A stretch of DNA of 22,671 nt, taken from assembly GCA_035559315.1 (NCBI GenBank), contig DATMBJ010000130.1, positions 1 to 22,671 of the forward strand. The letters run 5' to 3'. Numbering within the stretch: the first letter of the stretch is position 1; the number at the start of each line of letters is the position of its first letter. Below, piece after piece: positions 13,718 through 21,235 of the stretch. Under the pieces are notes generated by a model. The model saw only the letters and a program-made list of their open reading frames with translations, was not told the origin of the DNA and did no database searches. The position numbers and the translations under genes are program-made. The DNA comes from DATLZM01 sp035559315 (lineage in GTDB: Bacteria > Actinomycetota > UBA4738 > HRBIN12).

Positions 13718-14728
13718 ATGGCCGCCGTACGTCCCGAGCCCGTCCGGGAACCCGGGCCCATCGCCCAGGTGCGGGCGCGGGTCGACGCGGTGCTCGTCGG
13801 GTTCCTGGGGGAGGTGCGGGCCGAGCTCGCCGGGGCCGACCCCCGTGCGACGGTCCTCGTCGACGAGCTCCTGCGGCTGGTGCGGGCGGGCGGGAAGCGG
13901 ATCCGCCCCGCCCTCTGCTACTGGGGCTACCGCGCGGCGGGCGGGGCGGACGGCGAGGCCATCGTCCGCGCCGCCGCCGCCCTGGAGCTCCTCCACACGT
14001 TCGCCCTCATCCACGACGACGTGATGGACCGGACGCCCACCAGGCGCGGGGTGGCGGCCACGCACGTCCGGTTCGCCAGGGACCACGGCCCTCTGCCGGA
14101 GGCGGAGCGGCTCGGCTCCTCCCTGGCCATCCTGGCGGGCGACCTCGCGATGGTCCTCGCCGACCGGCTGCTGGACGACTCGGGCTTCCCCCCGGCGGCG
14201 CTCCTCGAGGCCCGGCGCCGCTACCACCGGATGCGGACGGAGATGGCCGTCGGCCAGCTCCTGGACCTCACGACGCCGGCCGCGGGCCCCGAGGAGGTGC
14301 TCCGGATCTCGGCCCTCAAGACCGCCGCCTACACGACGTGGGGCCCGCTCGAGGTGGGGGCGGTCCTCGCCGGTGCGTCCGCCGGAGCCCTGGCGGCCCT
14401 CGAGCGGTTCGCGCTCCCCCTCGGCCAGGCCTTCCAGGTCCGCGACGACCTGGAGGAGGAGGCCCCCGAGGCCGGCGCCACCGTGCTCCTCGCGCTGGCG
14501 CGGGAGGGGGCCTCGGAGGACGAGCTCGCCGTCCTCGGCCGGGCGGCCTCGGACCCCGAGGCGGCGGCGCGCTCGCGGGGGATCGTCGAGGCCCGGGGAG
14601 CCCGCGTCCGCGCCCGCGCCCTCCTGGAGGGCCTGGTGGCGCAGGCCGTCGAGGCGCTGGAGGGCGCGGCCGTCGACCCGGAGGCCCGGGAGGCCCTGGG
14701 CCGGATCGCCCGGGCCCTGCTCCCGTGA
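13718..14728 (+). CDS. Polyprenyl diphosphate synthase-like protein with a shortened second Asp motif
   Basis: A 336-residue trans-prenyltransferase homologue. Typical elements are GGKRIRP (58-64) and the first aspartate-rich motif HDDVMD (D100, D101, D104) with TRRG after it. The second motif reads FQVRDDLEEEAPEAG (D243, D244, E247). It then runs directly into TVLLALARE, skipping most of the usual stretch with GDP..TGKP..D. About 15-20 residues, including the lysine that helps bind pyrophosphate, appear to be deleted in frame. Normal function would be chain elongation of isoprenoid diphosphates, here probably the menaquinone tail given the reductase two genes later. With the deletion, activity or specificity is uncertain. 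Its stop overlaps the next gene (GTGA). Confidence 0.88.
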   Translation: MAAVRPEPVREPGPIAQVRARVDAVLVGFLGEVRAELAGADPRATVLVDELLRLVRAGGKRIRPALCYWGYRAAGGADGEAIVRAAAALELLHTFALIHDDVMDRTPTRRGVAATHVRFARDHGPLPEAERLGSSLAILAGDLAMVLADRLLDDSGFPPAALLEARRRYHRMRTEMAVGQLLDLTTPAAGPEEVLRISALKTAAYTTWGPLEVGAVLAGASAGALAALERFALPLGQAFQVRDDLEEEAPEAGATVLLALAREGASEDELAVLGRAASDPEAAARSRGIVEARGARVRARALLEGLVAQAVEALEGAAVDPEAREALGRIARALLP

Positions 14729-15150
14729 CCGACCTCCCGGCGCTCCGGCGGGCCTTCGGCGACCTCCCGGTGGTCCGGGTGGGGTCGATCGGGCCGGACG
14801 GGCCGCACGTGGCGCCGCTGTGGTTCGTGTGGCGCGAGGACGCCGTCTACGTCTCCTGCCGCCGGCCGAGCCGCACCGTCCGGAACGTCGAGCGGGACCC
14901 GAGGGTGGCCCTCCTCCTCGACCGCGGCCACCGGTGGGTGGAGCTCGCCGGGGTCGAGCTCCTGGGCACGGCGACGATCCTCGCGCCCGACCACCCGTCG
15001 ATGCGCGGCCCGATCTCGGCCTGGCACGAGAAGTACCGGGGGCTCCTCGGCGGCGAGGGGTTCGAACGCTTCGCCCAGGCCGTCCCGGACCTCGCCTTCC
15101 TCCGGGTGGAGCCCCGGCGCGCCGTGGCCTGGGACCACGCCGCGGGGTAG
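14725..15150 (+). CDS. PPOX-fold (pyridoxamine-phosphate oxidase-like) flavin or F420 protein
   Basis: A 141-residue protein of the split-barrel FMN/F420-binding superfamily. Visible family features are VVRVGSIGPDGPHVAPLWFVW (17-37), then DAVYVSCRRPSRTVRNVERDPRVALLLD, where the Ser/Arg/Asn region contacts the cofactor phosphate in relatives. Substrate is unknown. It resembles the small F420-dependent or haem-utilisation-like members more than true PdxH, which has a conserved C-terminal substrate motif absent here. The GTG start at 14725 overlaps the polyprenyl synthase stop by four bases, so the two are co-translated. Between an isoprenoid synthase and an isoprenoid reductase, a role in quinone or isoprenoid redox chemistry is possible but unproven. 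Confidence 0.8.
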   Translation: MTDLPALRRAFGDLPVVRVGSIGPDGPHVAPLWFVWREDAVYVSCRRPSRTVRNVERDPRVALLLDRGHRWVELAGVELLGTATILAPDHPSMRGPISAWHEKYRGLLGGEGFERFAQAVPDLAFLRVEPRRAVAWDHAAG

Positions 15151-15157
15151 GTCGCGG

Positions 15158-15186
15158 TTGTCCCCGCGGCCCCGGGCGCATAGGCT
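15158..15186 (+). promoter_or_regulatory. Promoter of the menJ-like/nuo operon
   Basis: A -35 TTGTCC (15158-15163) is separated by exactly 17 bases from a -10 TAGGCT (15181-15186). This is close to the actinobacterial housekeeping consensus. Transcription should start near 15193, inside the first Rex-like site, giving a leader of about 65 bases. It is the best promoter in the window. Confidence 0.6.
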
Positions 15187-15187
15187 C

Positions 15188-15205
15188 TTGTGAACGGTTT
15201 CACGA
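15188..15205. promoter_or_regulatory. Rex-like operator (site B) over the predicted transcription start
   Basis: The 18 bases read TTGTGAACGGTTTCACGA. They match the published Rex consensus TTGTGAA-N4-TTCACAA at 13 of 14 defined positions, the best match of the three sites. The site begins two bases after the -10 box, so bound protein would block RNA polymerase. Confidence 0.62.
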
Positions 15206-15217
15206 GTTCGCCGGGAG

Positions 15218-15239
15218 GCTCGTGAAAGGTTTCACGAGC
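15218..15239. promoter_or_regulatory. Rex-like operator (site C), near copy of site A
   Basis: The core 15220-15237 reads TCGTGAAAGGTTTCACGA. The full 22-base site differs from site A at a single central base. Its centre lies 32 bases from the centre of site B, close to three helical turns, so two dimers would sit on the same face of the DNA. It ends 16 bases before the reductase GTG. Confidence 0.58.
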
Positions 15240-15255
15240 TCCGCCGGGACCGGGG

Positions 15256-16500
15256 GTGGGGGTGCCAGCGCTCGAGACCGACGTCCTCGTGGTGGGTGCC
15301 GGGCCGGGGGGCTCGGCCGCGGCCTACCACCTGGCCAGGCGGGGGCTCGGGGTGGTGCTCCTCGAGCGGGCGAGCTTCCCCCGGGAGAAGGTGTGCGGGG
15401 ACGGTCTGACCCCCCGGGCCGTCCTCGCCCTCCGCCGGATGGGGGTGGACACCGAGGACCCCGGGTTCGAGCGCGTGGTGGGGCTGCGGGTCCGCTCCCG
15501 CTACGGCGAGGTCGAGCTCCCCTGGCCCGAGCTCGAGACGTTCCCCTCCTACGGCCTCGTCCGGACCCGGCGGGACCTCGACGAGCTGCTCGTCCGTCGG
15601 GCGGTGGGGGCCGGCGCGCGGCTCCTGGAGCGGACCGAGGCCCTCGGCCCGATCGTCGAGGAGGGGTGGGTGCGGGGCGCCCGGGTCCGCGCGGTGGACG
15701 ACGGCGCCCCGACCGAGGTCCGGGCGCGCTTCGTGGTCGCGGCCGACGGGGCCCCCTCGCGGTTCGCCGCCCAGGCCGGGGTCCGACGGGACGAGGCCCG
15801 TCCCCTGGGGATCGCCGCCCGTCGCTACTTCCGCGCGTCCTTCGACCCCGGCCCCTGGCTCGAGTCCTGGCTGGATCTCTGGGAGGGGGACGCGCTCCTC
15901 CCCGGCTACGGCTGGCTCTTCCCCCTCGCCGACGGGACCCTGAACGTGGGCGCGGGGCTGCTCAACACGTTCCGCGGCTTCCGCGAGGTCTCGGCCCCGC
16001 GGCTGCTCGACGCGTTCGTCCGCCAGCTCCCGGCGTCGTGGGGGGTCTCGGAGGAGAACGCGGTCGGGCCGGTCCGCTCGGGCCCGCTGCCGATGGGGAT
16101 GAACCGGCGCCCGCTCGCGGTGCCGGGGATGCTCGTGGTGGGGGACGCCGGGGGCATCGTGAACCCCTTCAACGGCGAGGGGATCGCCTACGCGATGGAA
16201 TCGGCCGAGGTCGCGGCCGAGCTGGTCGGGGAGGCGCTCCTCGGCGGGCGGCCGGCGGTCGCGCACCTGTACCCGACGGTGCTCCGGGAGCGCTACGGGC
16301 GGTACTTCGCGATGGGGCGCGGGTTCGTGCGGGCCATCGGCAACCCCGCGGTCATGCGGACCGCCACGCGGTACGGTCTCCCCCGGCCCGTCGTGATGCG
16401 GTTCGCGATGCGCGTCCTCGCCAACCTCACCGACGGGCGGGACGGGGACGCGAACGACAAGCTGATGTGGGCCCTGCAGCGGCTGGCGAGGGCGGCGTGA
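15256..16500 (+). CDS. Geranylgeranyl reductase-family flavoprotein, probably MenJ-like
   Basis: A 414-residue FAD enzyme. The N-terminal dinucleotide fold VVGAGPGGSAAAYHLARRG (12-30) is followed by an acidic LLER and by FPREKVCGDGLTP (41-52), typical of the family. The second FAD motif is GDAGGIVNPFNGEGIAYAMES (from G296). The family saturates double bonds in polyprenyl chains; the mycobacterial member MenJ reduces one unit of the menaquinone tail and lies next to a polyprenyl synthase gene. Here it is immediately before nuoA and near a polyprenyl synthase, so a menaquinone tail reductase is the best inference. Archaeal-type lipid saturation is the alternative. GTG at 15256 and GTG at 15262 are both possible starts, after a G-rich ribosome site. 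First gene of the Rex-like-controlled operon. Confidence 0.85.
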   Translation: MGVPALETDVLVVGAGPGGSAAAYHLARRGLGVVLLERASFPREKVCGDGLTPRAVLALRRMGVDTEDPGFERVVGLRVRSRYGEVELPWPELETFPSYGLVRTRRDLDELLVRRAVGAGARLLERTEALGPIVEEGWVRGARVRAVDDGAPTEVRARFVVAADGAPSRFAAQAGVRRDEARPLGIAARRYFRASFDPGPWLESWLDLWEGDALLPGYGWLFPLADGTLNVGAGLLNTFRGFREVSAPRLLDAFVRQLPASWGVSEENAVGPVRSGPLPMGMNRRPLAVPGMLVVGDAGGIVNPFNGEGIAYAMESAEVAAELVGEALLGGRPAVAHLYPTVLRERYGRYFAMGRGFVRAIGNPAVMRTATRYGLPRPVVMRFAMRVLANLTDGRDGDANDKLMWALQRLARAA

Positions 16501-16516
16501 GGCGGGGGGTCGGCGC

Positions 16517-16972
16517 GTGCTGAGGGCGTACCTCCCGGTCGCGGTCCTGGCCGCGCTGGCGCTGGCGTTCGCCGTGGCCTCCCTCGCGGCCTCGGCGCTC
16601 CTCCGCCCCTCCCGGCCCTCCCGCACCAAGCTCGAGCCCTACGAGTGCGGGATCGAACCGATCCGCCTCCCGAAGGGGGAGCGGTACTCGGTGAAGTTCT
16701 ACATCGTCGCGATGCTGTTCATCGTGTTCGACATCGAGATCATCTTCCTGTTCCCGTGGGCCGTCGGGTTCCGCGAGCTCGGCCTGTTCGGCCTGGTCGA
16801 GATGGCCGTCTTCATCGCCCTGGTCTTCGTGGCCTACGTGTACGTGTGGCGGAAGGGCGGGTTCGAGTGGGAGCGGCCGGCGCCCAGGGCGGGCGGGACG
16901 GGGGCGGTCCAGGACGCCCTGGGGCGGGAGACCGGGGTCCGGGAGCGGGCGGGGGTGGCCGGTGCCCGTTGA
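16517..16972 (+). CDS. nuoA: NADH-quinone oxidoreductase subunit A
   Basis: A 151-residue small membrane subunit of complex I at the hinge between the peripheral and membrane arms. Three helices are visible (about 7-30, 61-80, 90-112). The loop contains KLEPYECGIEPI (38-49) with its conserved Cys, and VFDIEIIFLFPWA marks the second helix. A 30-residue Gly/Arg-rich C-terminal tail makes it longer than most NuoA proteins. The GTG at 16517 lies 16 bases after the reductase stop, after GGGGGGT. The end of the gene overlaps nuoB by 11 bases, which may explain part of the tail. Confidence 0.95.
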   Translation: MLRAYLPVAVLAALALAFAVASLAASALLRPSRPSRTKLEPYECGIEPIRLPKGERYSVKFYIVAMLFIVFDIEIIFLFPWAVGFRELGLFGLVEMAVFIALVFVAYVYVWRKGGFEWERPAPRAGGTGAVQDALGRETGVRERAGVAGAR

Positions 16973-17501
16973 ACGGCTCCCCGGCGTGCAGCTCGGCGGC
17001 GGCGGGGGCGCGCCCCCGGTCCCGGCGGCCGAGGTGGAGGAGGAGGTCCGCCGGGGGATCCTGCTCACCACGCTCGACCGCGCCGTGTCCTGGGCCCGGG
17101 AGCAGTCGATGTGGCCGGCCACCTTCGGCCTCGCGTGCTGCGCGATCGAGATGATGGCGACCGGCGCCGGCCACTACGACCTCGCCCGGTGGGGGATGGA
17201 GCTGTTCCGCGCCTCTCCGCGCCAGGCGGACCTCATGATCGTCGCGGGGAGGGTCTCCCAGAAGATGGCGCCGGTCCTCCGCCGGATCTACGACCAGATG
17301 CCCGAGCCCAAGTGGGTGATCTCGATGGGGGTCTGCGCGTCGGCGGGCGGGATGTTCACGAACTACGCGATCGTCCAGGGCGTGGACACGGTCGTGCCGG
17401 TCGACGTGTACGTGCCGGGCTGCCCGCCCCGGCCCGAGATGCTGATGTACGGGATCCTCCGGCTCCACGAGAAGGTCCGGAAGGAGGGCCGGTTCCGGTG
17501 A
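16962..17501 (+). CDS. nuoB: NADH-quinone oxidoreductase subunit B (cluster N2)
   Basis: A 179-residue peripheral subunit holding the terminal 4Fe-4S cluster N2 that reduces quinone. Ligands are the adjacent C59-C60 (GLACCAIEMM), C125 (GVCASAGG) and C154 (PGCPPRPE). The first 25 residues are a Gly/Pro-rich extension before the conserved core begins at about 28. The GTG at 16962 lies inside nuoA; a later start would still give the core, but this one has the G-rich site upstream. The stop overlaps nuoC (GTGA), and AAGGAGGG near its end serves as the nuoC ribosome site. Confidence 0.96.
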   Translation: MPVERLPGVQLGGGGGAPPVPAAEVEEEVRRGILLTTLDRAVSWAREQSMWPATFGLACCAIEMMATGAGHYDLARWGMELFRASPRQADLMIVAGRVSQKMAPVLRRIYDQMPEPKWVISMGVCASAGGMFTNYAIVQGVDTVVPVDVYVPGCPPRPEMLMYGILRLHEKVRKEGRFR

Positions 17502-17995
17502 GCCCGCAGGAGCTCGCCCTCCGCCTGCGGGAGCGCTTCCCCGACACGCTGCTCGCCCGGGGGGAGGTCACGGTCGTCGTGGACCGGGGGGAGCTGCTCG
17601 CCGCGCTCGCCGCGCTGCGCGACGACCCCGACCTCTCGCTCCGCTTCCTCTCGAGCGTGACCGCGACCGACCACCCGGGGTCCGAGCCGCGGTTCTGGGT
17701 CGCCTACGAGCTGCGGTCCCTCGAGCACCGTCACCGGGTCCGGGTCAAGGTGGGGCTGCCGGGCGACGACCCGCGGGTCCCGTCGGTGGTCCCGCTGTTC
17801 CCCACCGCGGACTGGCACGAGCGGGAGACCTACGACTTCTTCGGGATCGTCTTCGAGGGCCACCCGAACCTCGCCAGGATCCTCCTGCCCGATGGGTGGG
17901 AGGGGTACCCGCTGCGGAAGGACGAGCCCCTGGGCGGGGTCGACACCCGCTACAAGGGCGCGTTCATCCCGCCCGTCGACGAGCGGATCCCGTGA
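17498..17995 (+). CDS. nuoC: NADH-quinone oxidoreductase subunit C
   Basis: The 165-residue structural subunit of the peripheral arm, about the size of free-standing NuoC (not fused to NuoD as in E. coli). The diagnostic segment is DWHERETYDFFGIVFEGHPNLARILLPDGWEGYPLRKD (105-142). The upstream part has the expected LRFLSSVTATDHP. The GTG start at 17498 is set by an excellent AAGGAGGG nine bases upstream and by the four-base overlap with nuoB. The stop overlaps the nuoD ATG by one base (TGATG). Confidence 0.95.
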   Translation: MSPQELALRLRERFPDTLLARGEVTVVVDRGELLAALAALRDDPDLSLRFLSSVTATDHPGSEPRFWVAYELRSLEHRHRVRVKVGLPGDDPRVPSVVPLFPTADWHERETYDFFGIVFEGHPNLARILLPDGWEGYPLRKDEPLGGVDTRYKGAFIPPVDERIP

Positions 17996-19239
17996 TGGAG
18001 CAGGGCGTGCGGTCCGGCGAGCTCCGCGAGGAGACCATGGTGATCAACATGGGGCCGCAGCACCCCTCGACGCACGGGGTGCTCCGCCTGGTCCTCGAGC
18101 TCGACGGGGAGTACGTGGTGTCGGCCCGCCCGGTGATCGGGTACCTCCACACCGGGATCGAGAAGAACTGCGAGTACCGGACCTGGCACCAGGGCGTCAC
18201 CTACGTCACCCGCGCGGACTACCTGTCCCCGTTCTTCAACGAGCTCGCCTACTGCCTGGCGGTCGAGCGGCTCCTGGGGATCGAGGCCCCGCCCCGGGCC
18301 CAGGTCCTCCGGGTGCTGTTCTGCGAGCTGAACCGGATCGCGTCCCACCTCGTGTGGCTGGCGACCAGCGGGATGGAGCTGGGGGCGATCTCGGTGATGC
18401 TCTACGGGTTCCGCGAGCGCGAGCTGATCCTCGACATCTTCGAGATGGCGACGGGCCTCCGGATGAACCACGCGTACATCCGCCCCGGCGGGGTGATCAT
18501 GGACCTCCCCGAGGGGGCCGAGGACCGGATCCGCGACTTCCTCCGGGTGATGCCGGGGCGGATCCGGGAGTACGAGGACCTCCTCTCGGAGAACCCGATC
18601 TGGGTGGAGCGCAACCGGGGCGTGGGGATCCTCCGGGCCGAGGACTGCCTGGCCCTGGGGGTCACCGGTCCGATGCTGCGGGCCGCTGGGGTCCCCGCCG
18701 ACGTCCGGCGGGACGAGCCGTACTGCGGGTACGAGACCTACGACTTCGAGGTCCCGGTCCGGGACGAGGCGGACTGCTACGCCCGCTACGAGGTCCGCAT
18801 GGAGGAGATGCGCCAGTCGCTCCGGGTCGTCGAGCAGTGCCTGGAGCGCCTCGAGCCCGGCCCGGTGATGGTCGAGGACCCCAAGGTCCGATGGCCGGCC
18901 CGGCTCGAGGTGGGGCCCGACGGGATCGGGAACTCCGAGGCCTACGTGAAGCACATCATGGAGGAGTCGATGGAGGCCCTGATCCACCACTTCAAGATGG
19001 TGACCGAGGGCATCTCGGTGCCGCCCGGGGAGGTGTACCAGGCCGTGGAGTCCCCCCGCGGCGAGCTCGGCTACTACGTGGTGTCCGCGGGCGAGCACCG
19101 GCCGTACCGGGTGCGGATCCGCGACCCCTCGTTCGTGAACCTCCAGGCGATCCCCAAGCTGCTCGAGGGCTACCTGGTCGCCGACGCGATCGCCTGCATC
19201 GCCTCCCTCGATCCCGTGATGGGAGGGGTGGACCGCTGA
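17995..19239 (+). CDS. nuoD: NADH-quinone oxidoreductase subunit D
   Basis: The 414-residue 49-kDa-type subunit lining the quinone site with NuoB. MGPQHPSTHGVLR (19-31) supplies H27. Y76 lies 49 residues later, the same spacing as His38 and Tyr87 of the Thermus enzyme, which bind the quinone headgroup. Other family blocks are HTGIEKNCE (52-60) and ESPRGELGYYVVS near the C-terminus. The ATG at 17995 overlaps the nuoC stop; a GTG one codon earlier is also in frame. Length is normal for the family. Confidence 0.97.
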   Translation: MEQGVRSGELREETMVINMGPQHPSTHGVLRLVLELDGEYVVSARPVIGYLHTGIEKNCEYRTWHQGVTYVTRADYLSPFFNELAYCLAVERLLGIEAPPRAQVLRVLFCELNRIASHLVWLATSGMELGAISVMLYGFRERELILDIFEMATGLRMNHAYIRPGGVIMDLPEGAEDRIRDFLRVMPGRIREYEDLLSENPIWVERNRGVGILRAEDCLALGVTGPMLRAAGVPADVRRDEPYCGYETYDFEVPVRDEADCYARYEVRMEEMRQSLRVVEQCLERLEPGPVMVEDPKVRWPARLEVGPDGIGNSEAYVKHIMEESMEALIHHFKMVTEGISVPPGEVYQAVESPRGELGYYVVSAGEHRPYRVRIRDPSFVNLQAIPKLLEGYLVADAIACIASLDPVMGGVDR

Positions 19240-19874
19240 TGGCCGTCCTCGAGGGCGGGCTCCGCGACCTGGCCGCCTCGATCGTGGCCCGCTACCCGGA
19301 GGGCCGCGCCCGGTCGGCCATCCTCCCCCTCCTCTACCTGGTCCAGGCCGTCGAGGGGAGGGTCACCCGGGAGGGGATGCGGGAGGTCGCGGCCATCCTC
19401 GGGCTCACCACCGCCGAGGTGGAGGCGGTGGCGAGCTTCTACACCATGCTCCGGCTCCGGCCGACGGGCCGGCACGTGGTCTCGGTCTGCACGAACCTCG
19501 CGTGCGCGCTCCGCGGGGCCGGGGAGGTCTACGAGGCGGCCCACCGGGCGTTCGGGATGCGGCACGGCCAGGAGGTCTCCGACGACGGCCTGGTGACCCT
19601 CCACGAGGAGGAGTGCCTGGGGGCCTGCGACGCGGCGCCCGTGGTGCAGATCGACTTCGCGAACCACGACCGGGTCACGCCGGAGCGGATGGCCGAGCTG
19701 GCCGAGGCGCTCCGGCGGGGCGAGGTGCCCCCGCCCTCCCGCGGCACGGCGCCCCGGGACTTCCGCCACGCCTCGTGGATCCTGGCGGGGCTCCCCGGGG
19801 AACCGCCGCCCGGGGCCGGCGGGCCGGCCGCGGCCGAGGACGGGCGGGCGGTGGCCGAGGGGGTGGCGCCGTGA
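19239..19874 (+). CDS. nuoE: NADH-quinone oxidoreductase subunit E (2Fe-2S N1a)
   Basis: A 211-residue subunit with a thioredoxin-like ferredoxin fold holding cluster N1a: C84-x4-C89 and C126-x3-C130. An N-terminal helical bundle (1-75) contains the usual YLVQAVEGRVTREGM and ASFYTML blocks. From about residue 165 there is a 45-residue Pro/Gly/Ala-rich tail not found in short NuoE proteins; it looks disordered. ATG at 19239 overlaps the nuoD stop, and the stop overlaps the nuoF GTG (GTGA). Confidence 0.95.
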   Translation: MAVLEGGLRDLAASIVARYPEGRARSAILPLLYLVQAVEGRVTREGMREVAAILGLTTAEVEAVASFYTMLRLRPTGRHVVSVCTNLACALRGAGEVYEAAHRAFGMRHGQEVSDDGLVTLHEEECLGACDAAPVVQIDFANHDRVTPERMAELAEALRRGEVPPPSRGTAPRDFRHASWILAGLPGEPPPGAGGPAAAEDGRAVAEGVAP

Positions 19875-21235
19875 CCGAACGCGTGATCACCGCCCGGTGG
19901 GGGGAGCCCGACACCGTGTGGATCGACCGGTACCTCGAGACCGGCGGCTACCAGGGGCTGCGGAAGGCGCTCTCGATGACGCCCGCCGAGGTCATCGACG
20001 AGGTGAAGGCCTCCGGGCTGCGGGGTCGGGGCGGCGCCGGGTTCCCCACCGGCGTGAAGTGGTCGTTCGTGCCCCAGGACACGGGCAAGCCCACCTACGT
20101 CGTCGTGAACTTCGACGAGTCCGAGCCGGGGACGTTCAAGGACCGGGAGCTGGTCGAACGGGATCCGCACCAACTGATCGAGGGGGCGGTGATCGCGGCC
20201 TACGCGATCCAGAGCCACCTGATCGTCGTCTACTGCCGCGGCGAGTTCCTGTGGCCGGGGACGGTCCTGGCCCGGGCGGTGGCCGAGGCCTACGACCGGG
20301 GGTTCCTGGGGGCGGACGTCGGGGGCAGCGGCTACCGCGTGGACCTCGTGCTCCACCGGGGGGCGGGGGCCTACATCTGCGGGGAGGAGACCGCGCTCCT
20401 CGAGTCGGTCGAGGGGCGGCGCGGCCAGCCCAGGCTCCGGCCGCCGTTCCCGGCGATCGAGGGGCTCTACCGGTCGCCGACCGTGATCAACAACGTCGAG
20501 ACCCTGTGCAACGTGCCCCACATCATCGAGCGGGGCGCCTCCTGGTTCACCTCGATCGGGACCGAGAAATCCCCGGGGACCAAGATCTTCTCGGTCTCGG
20601 GGAAGGTCGAGCGCCCGGGGAACTACGAGCTGCCGATGGGGACGCCGCTCCGGGTCCTCCTCGAGGAGCACGCCGGCGGGGTCCTGGACGGCAAGCGGCT
20701 CAAGGCCTGGACCCCCGGGGGCTCCTCCACCCCGTTCCTCACCGAGGCCCACGCGGACGTGGGGCTGGACTTCGAGTCGATCCAGGCCGCCGGCTCCCTG
20801 CTCGGGACCGGCGCGGTGATCGTGCTCGACGAGCGGGACTGCATGGTCGGCGCGACCCACCGGCTCCTTCGCTTCTACGAGCACGAGTCGTGCGGGAAGT
20901 GCACCCCGTGCCGGGAGGGGACCTGGTGGGCGTCGCGGGTCCTGGGCCGGATCGAGGCCGGGCTGGGCCGCCCCGAGGACCTGGATCTCCTCGCGGACCA
21001 GGCCGACAACATGCTGTTCCGCGGCTTCTGCGCCCTCGTGGACGGGGCGGTCTCGCCCCTCGCCTCCTCCCTCCGCCATTTCCGCGAGGAGTACGAGGAC
21101 CACGTGCGCCAGGGCCGCTGCCCGTTCACCGGGCGCGGGCCGGCCGCCCCGCCTCCGGAGGCCGAGCCGCGCGAGGAGGCGGGCCCCGGGGAGGGGGAGA
21201 CGCCGTCCGTCCCGCTCTCGGAGGTCCTGGGATGA
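19871..21235 (+). CDS. nuoF: NADH-quinone oxidoreductase subunit F (NADH and FMN site, cluster N3)
   Basis: The 454-residue entry subunit of complex I, which oxidises NADH with FMN. GRGGAGFPTGVKW (52-64) and YICGEETALLESVEG form the FMN/NADH site. Cluster N3 ligands are C341, C344 and C347 (ESCGKCTPCREG) and C387. The C-terminal 35 residues are Pro/Glu-rich. The GTG start at 19871 overlaps the nuoE stop by four bases. The end contains GGAGGT, which serves nuoG, whose ATG overlaps the nuoF stop. Confidence 0.97.
   Translation: MTERVITARWGEPDTVWIDRYLETGGYQGLRKALSMTPAEVIDEVKASGLRGRGGAGFPTGVKWSFVPQDTGKPTYVVVNFDESEPGTFKDRELVERDPHQLIEGAVIAAYAIQSHLIVVYCRGEFLWPGTVLARAVAEAYDRGFLGADVGGSGYRVDLVLHRGAGAYICGEETALLESVEGRRGQPRLRPPFPAIEGLYRSPTVINNVETLCNVPHIIERGASWFTSIGTEKSPGTKIFSVSGKVERPGNYELPMGTPLRVLLEEHAGGVLDGKRLKAWTPGGSSTPFLTEAHADVGLDFESIQAAGSLLGTGAVIVLDERDCMVGATHRLLRFYEHESCGKCTPCREGTWWASRVLGRIEAGLGRPEDLDLLADQADNMLFRGFCALVDGAVSPLASSLRHFREEYEDHVRQGRCPFTGRGPAAPPPEAEPREEAGPGEGETPSVPLSEVLG

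Noticed and set aside
13589..15181. Upstream extension of the minus-strand frame beyond the ctaA-ctaB start
   Set aside because: It runs antisense to the polyprenyl synthase and PPOX genes and has low-complexity Arg/Gly/Pro composition; the ATG at 13588 has a promoter, a ribosome site and the expected first helix of CtaA.
15188..15239. Two repeats with a short spacer, considered as a CRISPR fragment
   Set aside because: Only two units, each a palindrome, with a 12-base spacer and no cas genes; an operator pair over a promoter explains them better.
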